Below, piece by piece: positions 26,174 through 34,347 of a stretch of DNA of 34,608 nt; positions within the stretch are counted from its first letter, which is position 1, and each line of letters opens with the position of its first letter. The notes beneath the pieces are model-generated. The model saw only the letters and a program-made list of their open reading frames with translations. It made no database searches and was not told where the DNA came from. The stretch covers positions 1-34,608 of the forward strand of contig CAKZPE010000058.1 in the NCBI GenBank assembly GCA_937138495.1, written 5' to 3'. The position numbers and the translations under genes were made by a program. Source of the stretch: an uncultured Oceanospirillaceae bacterium (lineage in GTDB: Bacteria > Pseudomonadota > Gammaproteobacteria > Pseudomonadales > Balneatricaceae).

Positions 26174-26656
26174 ACCCGACACAGCCCCCACCGTTGAAAA
26201 CAGCACTGAAAAAGTGACCGTATCAGGGAAAACTTAAGGAATTCTTAAACGGCCCTTACCCGAAAGCCGGCATAAAATTGCATGCGATATACAGGTATCG
26301 CGCTGTCAGCCATTTAACAGCGCGGAGCATCTTTACGACTTTTTATCACGGTCACCTTTGCGTTTGTCCCCGCTTGCATTCGCCAATACAGCCAGGCAGG
26401 CGTAAATACAGCCTTCGGAGCTAACCATGCGCCTCATAAAAACTGATAGATAAACCTGTATTAATAACCTGTAATTATTAATCCATATAACCTTTCAATT
26501 TGTATACCTATTCATTTGGGATAATTATTTCTCCGGCACGGATGACGATGATTCTCTTCTGCAACACACCTTGCGCAGGCGAATTTTCACACCGGTTTGC
26601 TGTCGGCCTGTATGGCGGCCTTTTGTAAATACGCTCAGCTATAAGGAACAAACACA
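26174..26656. other. Long intergenic leader with hairpins and a possible 8-codon ORF
   Basis: No full gene. It holds the luxR-type gene's promoter side and the leader of the 569-residue protein gene. Two adjacent perfect hairpins lie at 26284-26301 (GCGATA/TATCGC) and 26300-26323 (GCGCTGT/ACAGCGC). A mini-ORF (MRLIKTDR, 26427-26453) has a GGAG ribosome-binding site. An AT-rich stretch at 26455-26535 ends in GGGATAATTATT, a possible -10 region. AAGGA stands nine bases before the next gene's ATG at 26657. Confidence 0.4.
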
Positions 26657-28366
26657 ATGACAACGCCAGCAGTTATCCAGACCTCGCTGAAAGGTAAAAA
26701 TGCTCTGCCGCTTCGTCCTGCCAGCCAGGTGATGGATCTGGAACGCTTAGGCGCCCTGCACCAGAGCCGCCTGAGTTTCATGCGCACCACCGTGCGACAC
26801 ATTATGCGCGAGCGCTGGCAGATTGAGCCCAGTCGCTTTGAACTGGACGCCGACGGCTATGGCACCGTTGTATACGAAGTTCAGGCCCCTCACGGCCTGT
26901 TCAGTTTTGTCCTGTTTTCAGACTATCTCTCTCCGGAAGAACGCAACGACCGTGTTATCGCCACCCAATGGGACCTGACCATGGCACTGGTCGAAGGTCA
27001 GGTGGATGATATCTACCTGCAGAAACTGCGTGAGAATGTCCCCAAACAGGAAGCCGGACGGGTAGACGCCCGCGTATTCGTTCTCTCCCGCGCTAACCGC
27101 AGCGCCCGAAATTTTGACTATGTTGTCGACCAGTTAGCAAAAGGTGAACAGCCGGCAACAGATAAAATCGCTAAAGTCGGCTATCTGTACCGCACTACCG
27201 CCGTGTACGGCAGCGGTAAACTGGGCATGGCTGACTGGGAAAAAGTACGCACCAAGCACAAAGATTTCGCCCGTCCGTTCGCCGGTGAAATGTTCGTCTG
27301 CCTGATGTTGCGCAATTTCAGCCTGCTGCAGGTTGAACATATTGCACACCATAAATCACCGGACAACTTCCAACCCATGGCCGCTGAAATCAAACGCTTT
27401 TTCGGTATTGGCAACTCAACAGGCCTGGGGATGGCTCCCTATATGGTCAACCACCCGTTATTGCTGAATCAGTGGATCGAGATGCGCGAGCTGGCACTGG
27501 CACGCGTACGCGTACTGGGAAGGATCAACGACAGCATTCGACAGCAACTCAATGCACTGATCACCCGTTGCGCCCAGTACACCCGCGACACCTACACTGA
27601 AGATCAGTGGCAAACCGCCAATAACGAACAACTGCTTAAAGATCTGGCAGCACTGCACACCCAGACCTCAGCCTCCGTTACCAGCTGGGATGAACTGCTG
27701 AACTGGAGCGAAGAGAACTGCTCTCTTGAATGTCAGGAATTACTGGTATCGGTACTGCTCGAGCTGTACCCCGATCTGGTGGATGATCTGGAGGATTATC
27801 AAAACGCCGAAGAATTTCTCGATTTGGATCCGGTCATGCCCCTGCAACAACTGAAGGACGTAATAGAGACCCGTTATAGCTGGGCACTCAGCACTGATTT
27901 CGATAAAGACGGCGCGCTCGAAACCTGCTGGTACCGATCAGAAGAAAAAATGGAACCCCGACTGGGCAGCATTGCAGACAAAGAAGCCAGGCAGAAACAG
28001 ATGGCACTGGGTGTCGGGTATGCCGTGCGCAAATGCTACAACCAGCTCTGCGAATATATGGGGGATAATGGCACACACAACACAGCACGCTTCATGGTCG
28101 CCCGCCCTAAAATGCGGGGCATTGTACGCCGTATCCAAAGTATGAACCGCTGCGTCTACGGCGATATTCAGGCCAACCTGCTGGACCGTAACGTACTGCC
28201 AATGCATTTACTGCGCTGCAAACTGGCATTTTTCGGCGTCGGTAAATTTGATCCCCGCTCACGCTTGTGGGTCCGAAACACCATGTTCCAGGGCGCCCCG
28301 CTGCTGGAAGATATCGGCCAGCCCTTTAATGATGACTGGTTCATGCCTCTGGCACCTAAGCAGTAA
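26657..28366 (+). CDS. Conserved-looking 569-residue protein of unknown function
   Basis: I do not recognise this family. The protein is soluble, without signal peptide or membrane helices, and has coherent codon use, a good ribosome-binding site and no internal low-complexity sequence, so it is a real gene. Recurrent aromatic/charged motifs such as FSFVLFSDYLSPEERNDRVI (about 81-100), FFGIGNSTGLGMAPYMVNHP (about 250-269) and KMRGIVRRIQSMNRCVYGDI near the C-terminus look like folded-domain cores. The Gly-rich GIGNSTGLGM could line a ligand or nucleotide site, but no named motif fits. A DUF3726-like gene follows 23 bases behind, then a LysR gene, suggesting a small metabolic operon. Confidence 0.75.
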   Translation: MTTPAVIQTSLKGKNALPLRPASQVMDLERLGALHQSRLSFMRTTVRHIMRERWQIEPSRFELDADGYGTVVYEVQAPHGLFSFVLFSDYLSPEERNDRVIATQWDLTMALVEGQVDDIYLQKLRENVPKQEAGRVDARVFVLSRANRSARNFDYVVDQLAKGEQPATDKIAKVGYLYRTTAVYGSGKLGMADWEKVRTKHKDFARPFAGEMFVCLMLRNFSLLQVEHIAHHKSPDNFQPMAAEIKRFFGIGNSTGLGMAPYMVNHPLLLNQWIEMRELALARVRVLGRINDSIRQQLNALITRCAQYTRDTYTEDQWQTANNEQLLKDLAALHTQTSASVTSWDELLNWSEENCSLECQELLVSVLLELYPDLVDDLEDYQNAEEFLDLDPVMPLQQLKDVIETRYSWALSTDFDKDGALETCWYRSEEKMEPRLGSIADKEARQKQMALGVGYAVRKCYNQLCEYMGDNGTHNTARFMVARPKMRGIVRRIQSMNRCVYGDIQANLLDRNVLPMHLLRCKLAFFGVGKFDPRSRLWVRNTMFQGAPLLEDIGQPFNDDWFMPLAPKQ

Positions 28367-28389
28367 AGCCCGTGATGAAGGAAAACACT

Positions 28390-29136
28390 ATGCATATCTC
28401 AATGAACGAACTGAAAGCTGCTTTACGCCGGTGCTTCGAAGCCTGTGGCTATTTTGTCGGTAACTATGAAGACGCCGCCAACATGGTGCTGTGGCTGGAA
28501 AAACACGGCCTTAATGGCTTAAACGAACTGGAACAGGCGCTTCCGTACATTACTCAGTTCTGTGACCGTCCTCTGAGCACTGTGGTCTATGAAGACAGTA
28601 CCTCGGCCATTATCGACAGCCACGACCGAAGCTCCCTGAACTGTATTGCCGCCTCGGTTGACCTGGCACACGCCAAAGCACTGGAAAACGGCATCGCAAC
28701 AATCACCGTACACAACTGCCATAACCGGATGTTTATCCTCAAAGCACTGACCGACTGTGGCCGCCGTGGCATCAGCGTAGCAGCTTACTGGCAAAGTGGA
28801 AACGAAACCGTCACCGAGCACAGTGCTGCCATCCGGGCAGATGAGCGCTATCCCAGTTACAGTGAGGCAATCACCAGCCTGCCAGCCAATACCGATGTAA
28901 AAGCACTGACCATCATCTGCAGCTCAAGGGTCGACCTGACCACCTCGTTGCAAAAATCCCGGGGGAACATTGATGCCCGCCATATCAGCCCGGCGCAGAT
29001 CGCAGACAATAAAAACCAGAGCGTTGAACAGGGTATCAATGTGAATGAAGCGCTATGGGCAGAAATCAACCGTATCGGCTCGGCCGTACTGGTTGAAAAC
29101 ACCCGACAATCCCAACTGGAAGCTGGAGGTCGCTGA
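28390..29136 (+). CDS. DUF3726-like protein
   Basis: 248 residues. The N-terminal 50 (SMNELKAALRRCFEACGYFV, then EDAANMVLWLEKHGLNGL) resemble DUF3726 proteins and, more distantly, the start of LDH2-type dehydrogenases. Assignment is from memory and moderate. A central segment rich in small residues and His/Asn (ATITVHNCHNRMFI) and GRRGISVAAYW could be a substrate site. The ATG at 28390 is chosen because AAGGA stands seven bases upstream; in-frame GTG/ATG codons at 28372/28375 lack spacing. Probably co-transcribed with, and functionally tied to, the 569-residue protein. No function is established. Confidence 0.65.
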   Translation: MHISMNELKAALRRCFEACGYFVGNYEDAANMVLWLEKHGLNGLNELEQALPYITQFCDRPLSTVVYEDSTSAIIDSHDRSSLNCIAASVDLAHAKALENGIATITVHNCHNRMFILKALTDCGRRGISVAAYWQSGNETVTEHSAAIRADERYPSYSEAITSLPANTDVKALTIICSSRVDLTTSLQKSRGNIDARHISPAQIADNKNQSVEQGINVNEALWAEINRIGSAVLVENTRQSQLEAGGR

Positions 29137-29153
29137 ATACATCAGGCAAGACA

Positions 29154-29174
29154 GCGGCAGCGTTATGCTGCCGC
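29154..29174 (+). terminator. Hairpin after the DUF3726-like gene
   Basis: A perfect 8-bp stem, GCGGCAGC / GCTGCCGC, with a GTTAT loop 17 bases past the stop. No T-tract follows, so intrinsic termination is uncertain. Confidence 0.45.
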
Positions 29175-29296
29175 ATGCAGGAACGGCCAGTTATCCGATA
29201 ACAGATCACTGACCGTTACCTGTTCTTTTCTGGCCGCACCGCGCGGTTGATTGCTGCCTGAATAAAGCTGTTTTAATGACGATATATTGCATATTC

Positions 29297-29341
29297 ACAG
29301 TCTGGCATCAGTGCTACAGTCTGTTATCAGAATGACAGCCT
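29297..29341 (+). promoter_or_regulatory. Direct repeats upstream of the LysR gene
   Basis: ACAGTCTGGCATCAG (29297-29311) recurs as ACAGTCTGTTATCAG (29316-29330), 13 of 15 identical, 19 bp apart, and a third partial copy ACAGCCTG starts 18 bp further on (29334). It ends about 40 bases before the LysR start. A binding site for the LysR protein or another regulator is likely. Confidence 0.6.
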
Positions 29342-29381
29342 GCCGTAAAAGGCTGATTAAAAGTGATAAAAGAAGTGGAAT

Positions 29382-30335
29382 ATGGCGAGCAATATCAGTC
29401 GGGCATTAAACCTCAGGCATCTGAGGGCATTTATTGAAGTCGCCCATACCGAGAACTTTACCCGGGCGGCCGACAAGCTGGCAATATCACAACCCGCCCT
29501 GACCAATACCATCCATCAGCTGGAATCACTGATCGGTATCGACCTGTTTCAGCGCACCACCCGTAAAGTCACCCTGACGACGGACGGAAAGGAATTCCTG
29601 CCTACCGCTGAACGGCTGATCGACGACTTTGAACGGGCCATTCTCGCTCTGCATGCAAATGCTAAAAGGCGCAGCGGCATGGTCGACATTGCCGTTCTGC
29701 CGTCAATCGCGATTCGATTACTGCCCCGGGTAATCGACGAGTTCCGGCAAAAGCACGATTCAATCAAGCTAAACCTGCGTGATGACAATGCCCGGGGAGT
29801 GCAGCGTCAGGTGTTAAATAATGAAGTGGACTTTGGCATCAGCAATCAGTGGGAAGAACGCTCAGAACTGGAGTATACCCCTCTCTTCCGGGACCGCTTA
29901 GGCGCGATTCTGCTGCCGGATCATCCACTGGCAAAAGGCACATCGCCTCTGCCGTGGAGCAAACTTGAAAAATACTCCTTTGCTGCAATGTCTCACGATA
30001 CCGGGGTCAATGCGCTACTGAATGCCACAGAGGGATTACCGCAATCCGTCTACTCACCGGACTTTGAAGTACTTACCATTGTCGCCCTGGCCGGCATTAT
30101 CGAAGCCGGGCTGGCCATTACCGCACTGCCAAAGCTAGCCATGCCCCGCCTCAGTGAACCGGGACTGGTGTTCCGGGAACTCACCGACCCTGTCGTCGAA
30201 CGACAGGTTTACATCATTACCCGTAAACACGACCCCCTGTCTAAATCAGCTCAGGTGATCCACGAGCGTCTCAGCGTCTCACTGGCTGAACCGGAACAAC
30301 TCCTCCAGCCTGCTACAAAGCATCCCGGCACGTAA
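29382..30335 (+). CDS. LysR-type transcriptional regulator
   Basis: 317 residues. Winged helix-turn-helix at about 8-68 (LNLRHLRAFIEVAHTENFTR, ISQPALTNTIHQLESLIG, then LFQRTTRKVTLT). An effector-binding domain follows (GMVDIAVLPSIAIRLLPRVI, EVDFGISNQW). It should control metabolism linked to the upstream 569-residue/DUF3726 operon, though LysR genes usually diverge from their targets and this one does not. Its last dozen residues, ending PATKHPGT, are encoded by sequence matching the 3' end of an SRP-RNA-like copy, so the native C-terminus may have been altered. Confidence 0.92.
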   Translation: MASNISRALNLRHLRAFIEVAHTENFTRAADKLAISQPALTNTIHQLESLIGIDLFQRTTRKVTLTTDGKEFLPTAERLIDDFERAILALHANAKRRSGMVDIAVLPSIAIRLLPRVIDEFRQKHDSIKLNLRDDNARGVQRQVLNNEVDFGISNQWEERSELEYTPLFRDRLGAILLPDHPLAKGTSPLPWSKLEKYSFAAMSHDTGVNALLNATEGLPQSVYSPDFEVLTIVALAGIIEAGLAITALPKLAMPRLSEPGLVFRELTDPVVERQVYIITRKHDPLSKSAQVIHERLSVSLAEPEQLLQPATKHPGT

Positions 30336-30424
30336 GTTCATCGTCTGCCTGTCGGAAGAGTCTGCTCCCTTCCGGGCTGAGCAGATTCACGGCAAATCAT
30401 TGCAGAATGATCAAGAAAACCGCC
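30306..30424 (-). pseudogene. Decayed duplicate of the 4.5S (SRP) RNA gene
   Basis: On the minus strand this stretch aligns end to end with the ffs gene at 34003-34112. GGCGGT at the 5' end, GCAATGAT, GTGAATCTG, the apical CCCGGAAGGGAGCAG and GTGCCGGGATG near the 3' end are shared in order. The closing stem is broken (GGCGGTTTT cannot pair with the altered 3' end), and the symmetric-loop region has lost a base (CTCAGCCC against GTCAGGCCC). No promoter like the ffs one was found upstream. It is best read as an SRP-RNA pseudogene; a diverged functional copy is unlikely. Its 3' end overlaps the LysR coding end. Confidence 0.78.
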
Positions 30425-30679
30425 ATACGTAGCTTTCAGAGGATCAGGTTTCAGTAAATACATTATGATTACTGACGTTATCCTGCACTCTGTCCGGAAT
30501 ACCCTGGCAAGCGAAATGTACCACCTGAAACACATATCAGTATCCAATTTAAGCAAACCGAGTGCGCTGAAAAATCCGCAACAGGATCATCGGAAGGCGA
30601 CCAGATAAGCCGAAGTAAAGCCAGACAAATAGCAAGGAAATGCATAGCAGAAGTAATGTAAAAGCCCACCGATAAACCG

Positions 30680-31104
30680 AATCCTGCGTGATCCACAACG
30701 ACACACTGGTATCATGATTGCGAACCCGTTCACCCATAACACCCGCATTGCCTTCTGACACTCACTCAGGCGATCGTCAACTGCCTGATACAATAGCAAT
30801 GGGGCACTGCGGTAACGTTGCAGTGGCCTCCATCACGCAACGTACCCACTCAGGGTTCACATATTCAGCCAACCGGCGCACTGTACTTCAGGGCTTCAAT
30901 CATGGCTGGTGCATCACAGCGTTGGCCCTTTTAAAATCCAGATCAAGAATAATCTGATCAACTGATTTTACCTGTAGAAGCGCTCTGAGGTTTGGCAGAT
31001 CAGCCACACAGTCAATCCTCATACCTTCAGATACCTGCGACAGCGATAACACCAGGCCATCCACAAAAAAATGCATGATCATGAATGATTAAAACCGTAT
31101 TCAT
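30680..31104 (-). pseudogene. Decayed copy of the LuxR-type response regulator
   Basis: Minus-strand translation gives FFVDGLVLSLSQVSEGMRID and CVADLP, nearly identical to the intact regulator at 25538-26173, and further on YQAVDDRLSECQK against YQAVDGRLSERQK. A block of roughly 110 bases covering the end of the receiver and linker is missing, several small indels shift the frame, and the C-terminal HTH fades out near 30680. The upstream sequence is also duplicated to about 31180 (for example AGTGACCGTAGCAGGGAAAA). The space from 31181 to 31412 is AT-rich and holds nothing I recognise except the promoter side of the next gene. Confidence 0.85.
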
Positions 31105-31412
31105 ACCCAACATAGCCCCCACGGTTGAAAACAACAGTGAGAAAGTGACCGTAGCAGGGAAAACTTCAGAAATTCATGGACTTCAGATGGCGGTAATAAG
31201 GCAGGCAAAAGCGAATCAGCAACAAGAGAGATTTCTCTTCCGGGCATAGTAGGCAAAGCAAGCTTAACGTTTCATAAACAACGTTCTTATTTTATAAAAA
31301 AACACTACAACTTATTGATTTAACACCATTTTGAGTATTTAGCACGATTAAAATATATGTACACACAGCGTTTATGTACTAATGTTAACAGGAAACAACT
31401 TCCGGAGAGTTT

Positions 31413-31625
31413 ATGACCAGAAACATGAGTATATTGGACCGTAGCCTGAGAACCTTCTTTGGGTTAGCTCTGGTACTGATGAGCTGGCCATTTTTAGATG
31501 TGGTACCAGGCACTGTGCTCAGCTATTTTTGTTTAATTTTTGGCATTGTAAATGTCATTTCCAGCTTAATTTGCTGGTGCTTTATGTATGATCTTCTTGG
31601 GGTATCGACTAAGGATGATGGATGA
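31413..31625 (+). CDS. DUF2892 (YgaP-like) small membrane protein
   Basis: 70 residues with two membrane helices: NMSILDRSLRTFFGLALVLM opens the DUF2892 pattern, and the second helix ends in CWCFMYDLLGVST, the family's usual C-x-x-Y-x-LLG-x-ST ending with an extra Cys. DUF2892 is often found alone or attached to rhodanese domains. A GGAGAG ribosome-binding site stands before the ATG. Its stop overlaps the EAL gene start (ATGA), so the two are coupled. The DNA is AT-rich, unlike most of the window. Confidence 0.8.
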   Translation: MTRNMSILDRSLRTFFGLALVLMSWPFLDVVPGTVLSYFCLIFGIVNVISSLICWCFMYDLLGVSTKDDG

Positions 31626-33604
31626 GTTTTCTGTCGGATATAAGCAAAATATATGATGATAAAGAAGTAGAGAAAACACTCAGAAAAAGAATTTTTCTGG
31701 GATTTTTGATTATCACAATTGTTATCAGCTCACTGTTTGTCATAGAGGGCTATGACTCTGCTGTTGATTTTGGCAAACAAGCCGAAGGCAGTCAGTTGCA
31801 TGAAAATGCCGAACATGTTGTTGAAACGCTGGAAGCCATTAAACCTCTGTCGAATGAAGCAACTTCAGAACATATCAATATTGCAGACCATTTACATACA
31901 AAAAATGAAGCCGCTGTCATTTATATGCTTAATGGTGAAGAAGTAATCTCATCATCTGACTTTGAAGAAGATCATCTCAGAAAAATAATATCGCTCATTA
32001 AAACTCAGGATGTTGATCATAATTATATTACCAGCCATGGGGAAATGTGTGACAACGAATACTGCATGGTTGAATGTGACGGTGAAGAATATAACTGGAT
32101 GATCCACCATAGCGTCAAGTATGGCGACATATTAGTTATACAGAAATATAATTTAAAAAACCTGGCTAAAGAATATGTTATACCCCGGATGCTAACATCT
32201 GCTTTTGTTGTTATCTGGCTGGGCATATGGTCATCTTTTGGTATAGCCCTGGTGCTGTCAAAACTTATCACCAAGTATCAAAAATCTTTAAAATTCCATG
32301 TACTGTATGACCGGATCACAAAACTTCCAAATGAAAAAAATCTAATCGATAAACTTTATAATATTAATGACTTCAATGATGAGGTCAGGCAATACTGTTT
32401 AGCTTTCGTCTCAGTTGACAATATAAACTCCCTGCAATTTTTACACGGCATTGAGTTGCGTGAAATAACAGTATCTAAAATTGCAGATATTTTTCAAAGC
32501 AATATTAATGACTGTACTATTGGTGCGTATAACCGTGACATATTTTATTTCCTGTTTATTTATGATGATTTTAAAATAAAAGAAATCAAAGACTTTTTAT
32601 ATCACTTCCCCAGAGAAACCGTTAATGTCGGGAGAGTTAAATTCGCACCTGTTTTTAGTTTAGGCATTAATCAGTTTAGTGATGACTTTTATTCACCGAA
32701 TGAAATTATTAATGGTGCATTCTATGCATTAACAAAAGCACAGACATCCAGACATAAAACGGTTACCTATACAGACCTTGATGACAAAAGCATACATTTG
32801 AATAGCGAGCTTAATCAGGACCTTGACGAAGCTATCGATAATGAAGAGTTTATTCTCTATTACCAGCCTAAAGTATCCCTGACGACCAAAGAAATTGTCG
32901 GTGTTGAAGCCCTGGTAAGGTGGAACCACCCCAAAAAAGGGATTCTTTATCCCGACCAGTTCATACATTTAATTGAAACCAGCTCTATTGCTAAAAAGTT
33001 TTCAATTAATATTGTAGACATGGCATTACATCAAATAAACAAGTGGTCAGAGCAAGGTTTAAATATTAAAGTAGCTATAAATGTATCCCCATATGACCTT
33101 GCCGATGAAACATTTTCTAACTATCTGGTTTCATTATTCAAAAATGGTTCACTAATAAACAATCAAATTGAAATTGAGCTGACAGAGATTGAAAACACTG
33201 TAGATATAAAACATCTTTCAAAGATTCTCTTTGTACTAAAAAATATTGGTGTTAATTGCTCCATTGATGACTTTGGCACTGGCATGGGATCTCTTACATA
33301 TTTAAAAGACATCCCTGTTCATGCTGTAAAAATTGATAAATCATTTGTAATGGATATGGATGTAAACGCAACCAGTGAAGCGATAACAGAGTCTACAATC
33401 AAGCTGGCAAGTAAACTGGGCTGTTTAGTAATTGCCGAAGGCATTGAAAACAAATACATAGAAGAGATGCTTTCTGGCATAAAATGCGATATAGCTCAGG
33501 GATATCATTACTCGAAGCCGGTACCCGGCGATGATTTAATGAAATTTGTTTTAAAATATAATGAAGAAAAAGAACAAGATATTAAACTGTCACTGATTGA
33601 CTGA
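31622..33604 (+). CDS. Membrane EAL phosphodiesterase with degenerate GGDEF
   Basis: 660 residues. Helix 1 (about 23-42), a periplasmic domain (43-185), helix 2 (about 190-213), a degenerate GGDEF domain (225-390) and an EAL domain (400-650) follow in order. The cyclase motif position reads GAYNRDI (301-307), so no diguanylate cyclase activity is expected. The EAL domain is complete: EAL at 429-431, NVSPYDL, ELTEIE, IDDFGTGMGSLTYLK, VKIDKSF, IAEGIE and QGYHYSKP. It should hydrolyse c-di-GMP. Three cysteines (143, 148, 152) cluster in the periplasmic part, suggesting a disulfide or metal-controlled sensor, comparable in idea with the CSS-motif phosphodiesterases. The gene is strongly AT-rich and probably acquired. 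Confidence 0.92.
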   Translation: MSFLSDISKIYDDKEVEKTLRKRIFLGFLIITIVISSLFVIEGYDSAVDFGKQAEGSQLHENAEHVVETLEAIKPLSNEATSEHINIADHLHTKNEAAVIYMLNGEEVISSSDFEEDHLRKIISLIKTQDVDHNYITSHGEMCDNEYCMVECDGEEYNWMIHHSVKYGDILVIQKYNLKNLAKEYVIPRMLTSAFVVIWLGIWSSFGIALVLSKLITKYQKSLKFHVLYDRITKLPNEKNLIDKLYNINDFNDEVRQYCLAFVSVDNINSLQFLHGIELREITVSKIADIFQSNINDCTIGAYNRDIFYFLFIYDDFKIKEIKDFLYHFPRETVNVGRVKFAPVFSLGINQFSDDFYSPNEIINGAFYALTKAQTSRHKTVTYTDLDDKSIHLNSELNQDLDEAIDNEEFILYYQPKVSLTTKEIVGVEALVRWNHPKKGILYPDQFIHLIETSSIAKKFSINIVDMALHQINKWSEQGLNIKVAINVSPYDLADETFSNYLVSLFKNGSLINNQIEIELTEIENTVDIKHLSKILFVLKNIGVNCSIDDFGTGMGSLTYLKDIPVHAVKIDKSFVMDMDVNATSEAITESTIKLASKLGCLVIAEGIENKYIEEMLSGIKCDIAQGYHYSKPVPGDDLMKFVLKYNEEKEQDIKLSLID

Positions 33605-33694
33605 TAATCTACTGCAAAAAAATGCAGCAATTTACTAAAATTTCTGGCTGATATGTTGTTTGCACAGAAATAAAGATAAACGACCCTTTACACT

Positions 33695-34056
33695 CTGCCA
33701 GTACATGAATCTGTCACCTATTCATCCGGAAAACCTGAAGGGCCTGCCCCGGCCTTTCTTTCAGACGCACGAAAACAACCACAGAGCATTTCTGCTTGTG
33801 AGATAGCTTTGAAACAAAACAAAGAAATTGGGGGCGGAGCTATTAAGTAAGAACCAGCCACATTTCGGCACATGAATCCATCGTCTGCTTGTCTGGAGAG
33901 CCTGCTCCCGGCCTTTCTTTCAGACGCACGAAAACAGCCACAGAGCATTTCTGCTTGTGAGATAGCTTTAAAAAAGATCAGAAACAAAACAAAGAAATTG
34001 GGGGCGGTCCCACCAGCCACATCCCGGCACATGAATCCATCGCTGTGGCTGCTCCC
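33695..34056 (-). repeat. Tandem partial duplications of the ffs 3' half and downstream DNA
   Basis: A unit of about 159 bp is repeated head to tail: GGCCTTTCTTTCAGACGCAC begins at 33751 and again at 33910, each followed by AGAGCATTTCTGCTTGTGAG, an ACAAAACAAAGAAATTGGGG block and then the SRP-RNA 3' half (CGGCACATGAATCCATCG). The right-hand unit runs into the intact ffs gene; the left one stops at CTGCTCCC, and a third, worn copy is visible at 33695-33750. The right unit has about 11 extra bases near 33970. Confidence 0.85.
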
Positions 34057-34112
34057 TTCCGGGCCTGACCAGATTCACGACTTATCATTGCGGGAGGACC
34101 AACAGGACCGCC
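34003..34112 (-). ncRNA. ffs: 4.5S RNA, bacterial signal recognition particle RNA
   Basis: About 110 nt on the minus strand. The 5' GGCGGTCC pairs perfectly with 3' GGACCGCC. The apical domain reads GTCAGGCCCGGAAGGGAGCA, with the GGAAG loop and the flanking CAGG/AGCAGCC bulges that bind Ffh M domain and FtsY. TGTTGGTCCTCCCGCAA near the 5' end and GTGCCGGGATGTGGCTGG near the 3' end match E. coli 4.5S RNA closely. It forms the SRP with Ffh for co-translational membrane targeting and is essential in E. coli. T-rich sequence just past the 3' end (AATTTCTTTGTTTTG) could end transcription. Confidence 0.95.
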
Positions 34113-34176
34113 ATAACAGACCGACTTTACCCACAGTCGCCGGGTAAGTGGCCACCTCGAATGAGGTACGGCGCGC

Positions 34177-34204
34177 AGTATAACAGCCTTCGTTCAGGAT
34201 GCAA
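34177..34204 (-). promoter_or_regulatory. ffs promoter
   Basis: On the minus strand TTGCAT (-35) and TATACT (-10) are separated by 16 bp and followed by a GC-rich discriminator (GCGCGCC), the kind seen at stable-RNA promoters under growth-rate/stringent control. Transcription would start near 34170, giving a leader of almost 60 nt before the mature RNA, to be trimmed, probably by RNase P. Confidence 0.75.
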
Positions 34205-34347
34205 CTGCCGCTTGTCATATCCCTGTGTTTTTCCTTATCCGGGCCTGCTCATATAAGCAGCACCTTTAACTATCAAACAGTTGCGGGCACGGCGGGCTAT
34301 AGTAATATGAAAGTATTTAAAGCGTCGCAATCACCAACGGAATGACT

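Noticed and set aside
30336..31412. Short frames on both strands in this gap considered as genes
   Set aside because: Their peptides match frame-shifted pieces of the LuxR-type regulator or cover the SRP-RNA copy; none has a ribosome-binding site.
33718..34147. Frames of about 90-104 codons on both strands with repeated peptide motifs
   Set aside because: They are translations of the ffs gene and its tandem partial copies, which explains the internal peptide repeats.
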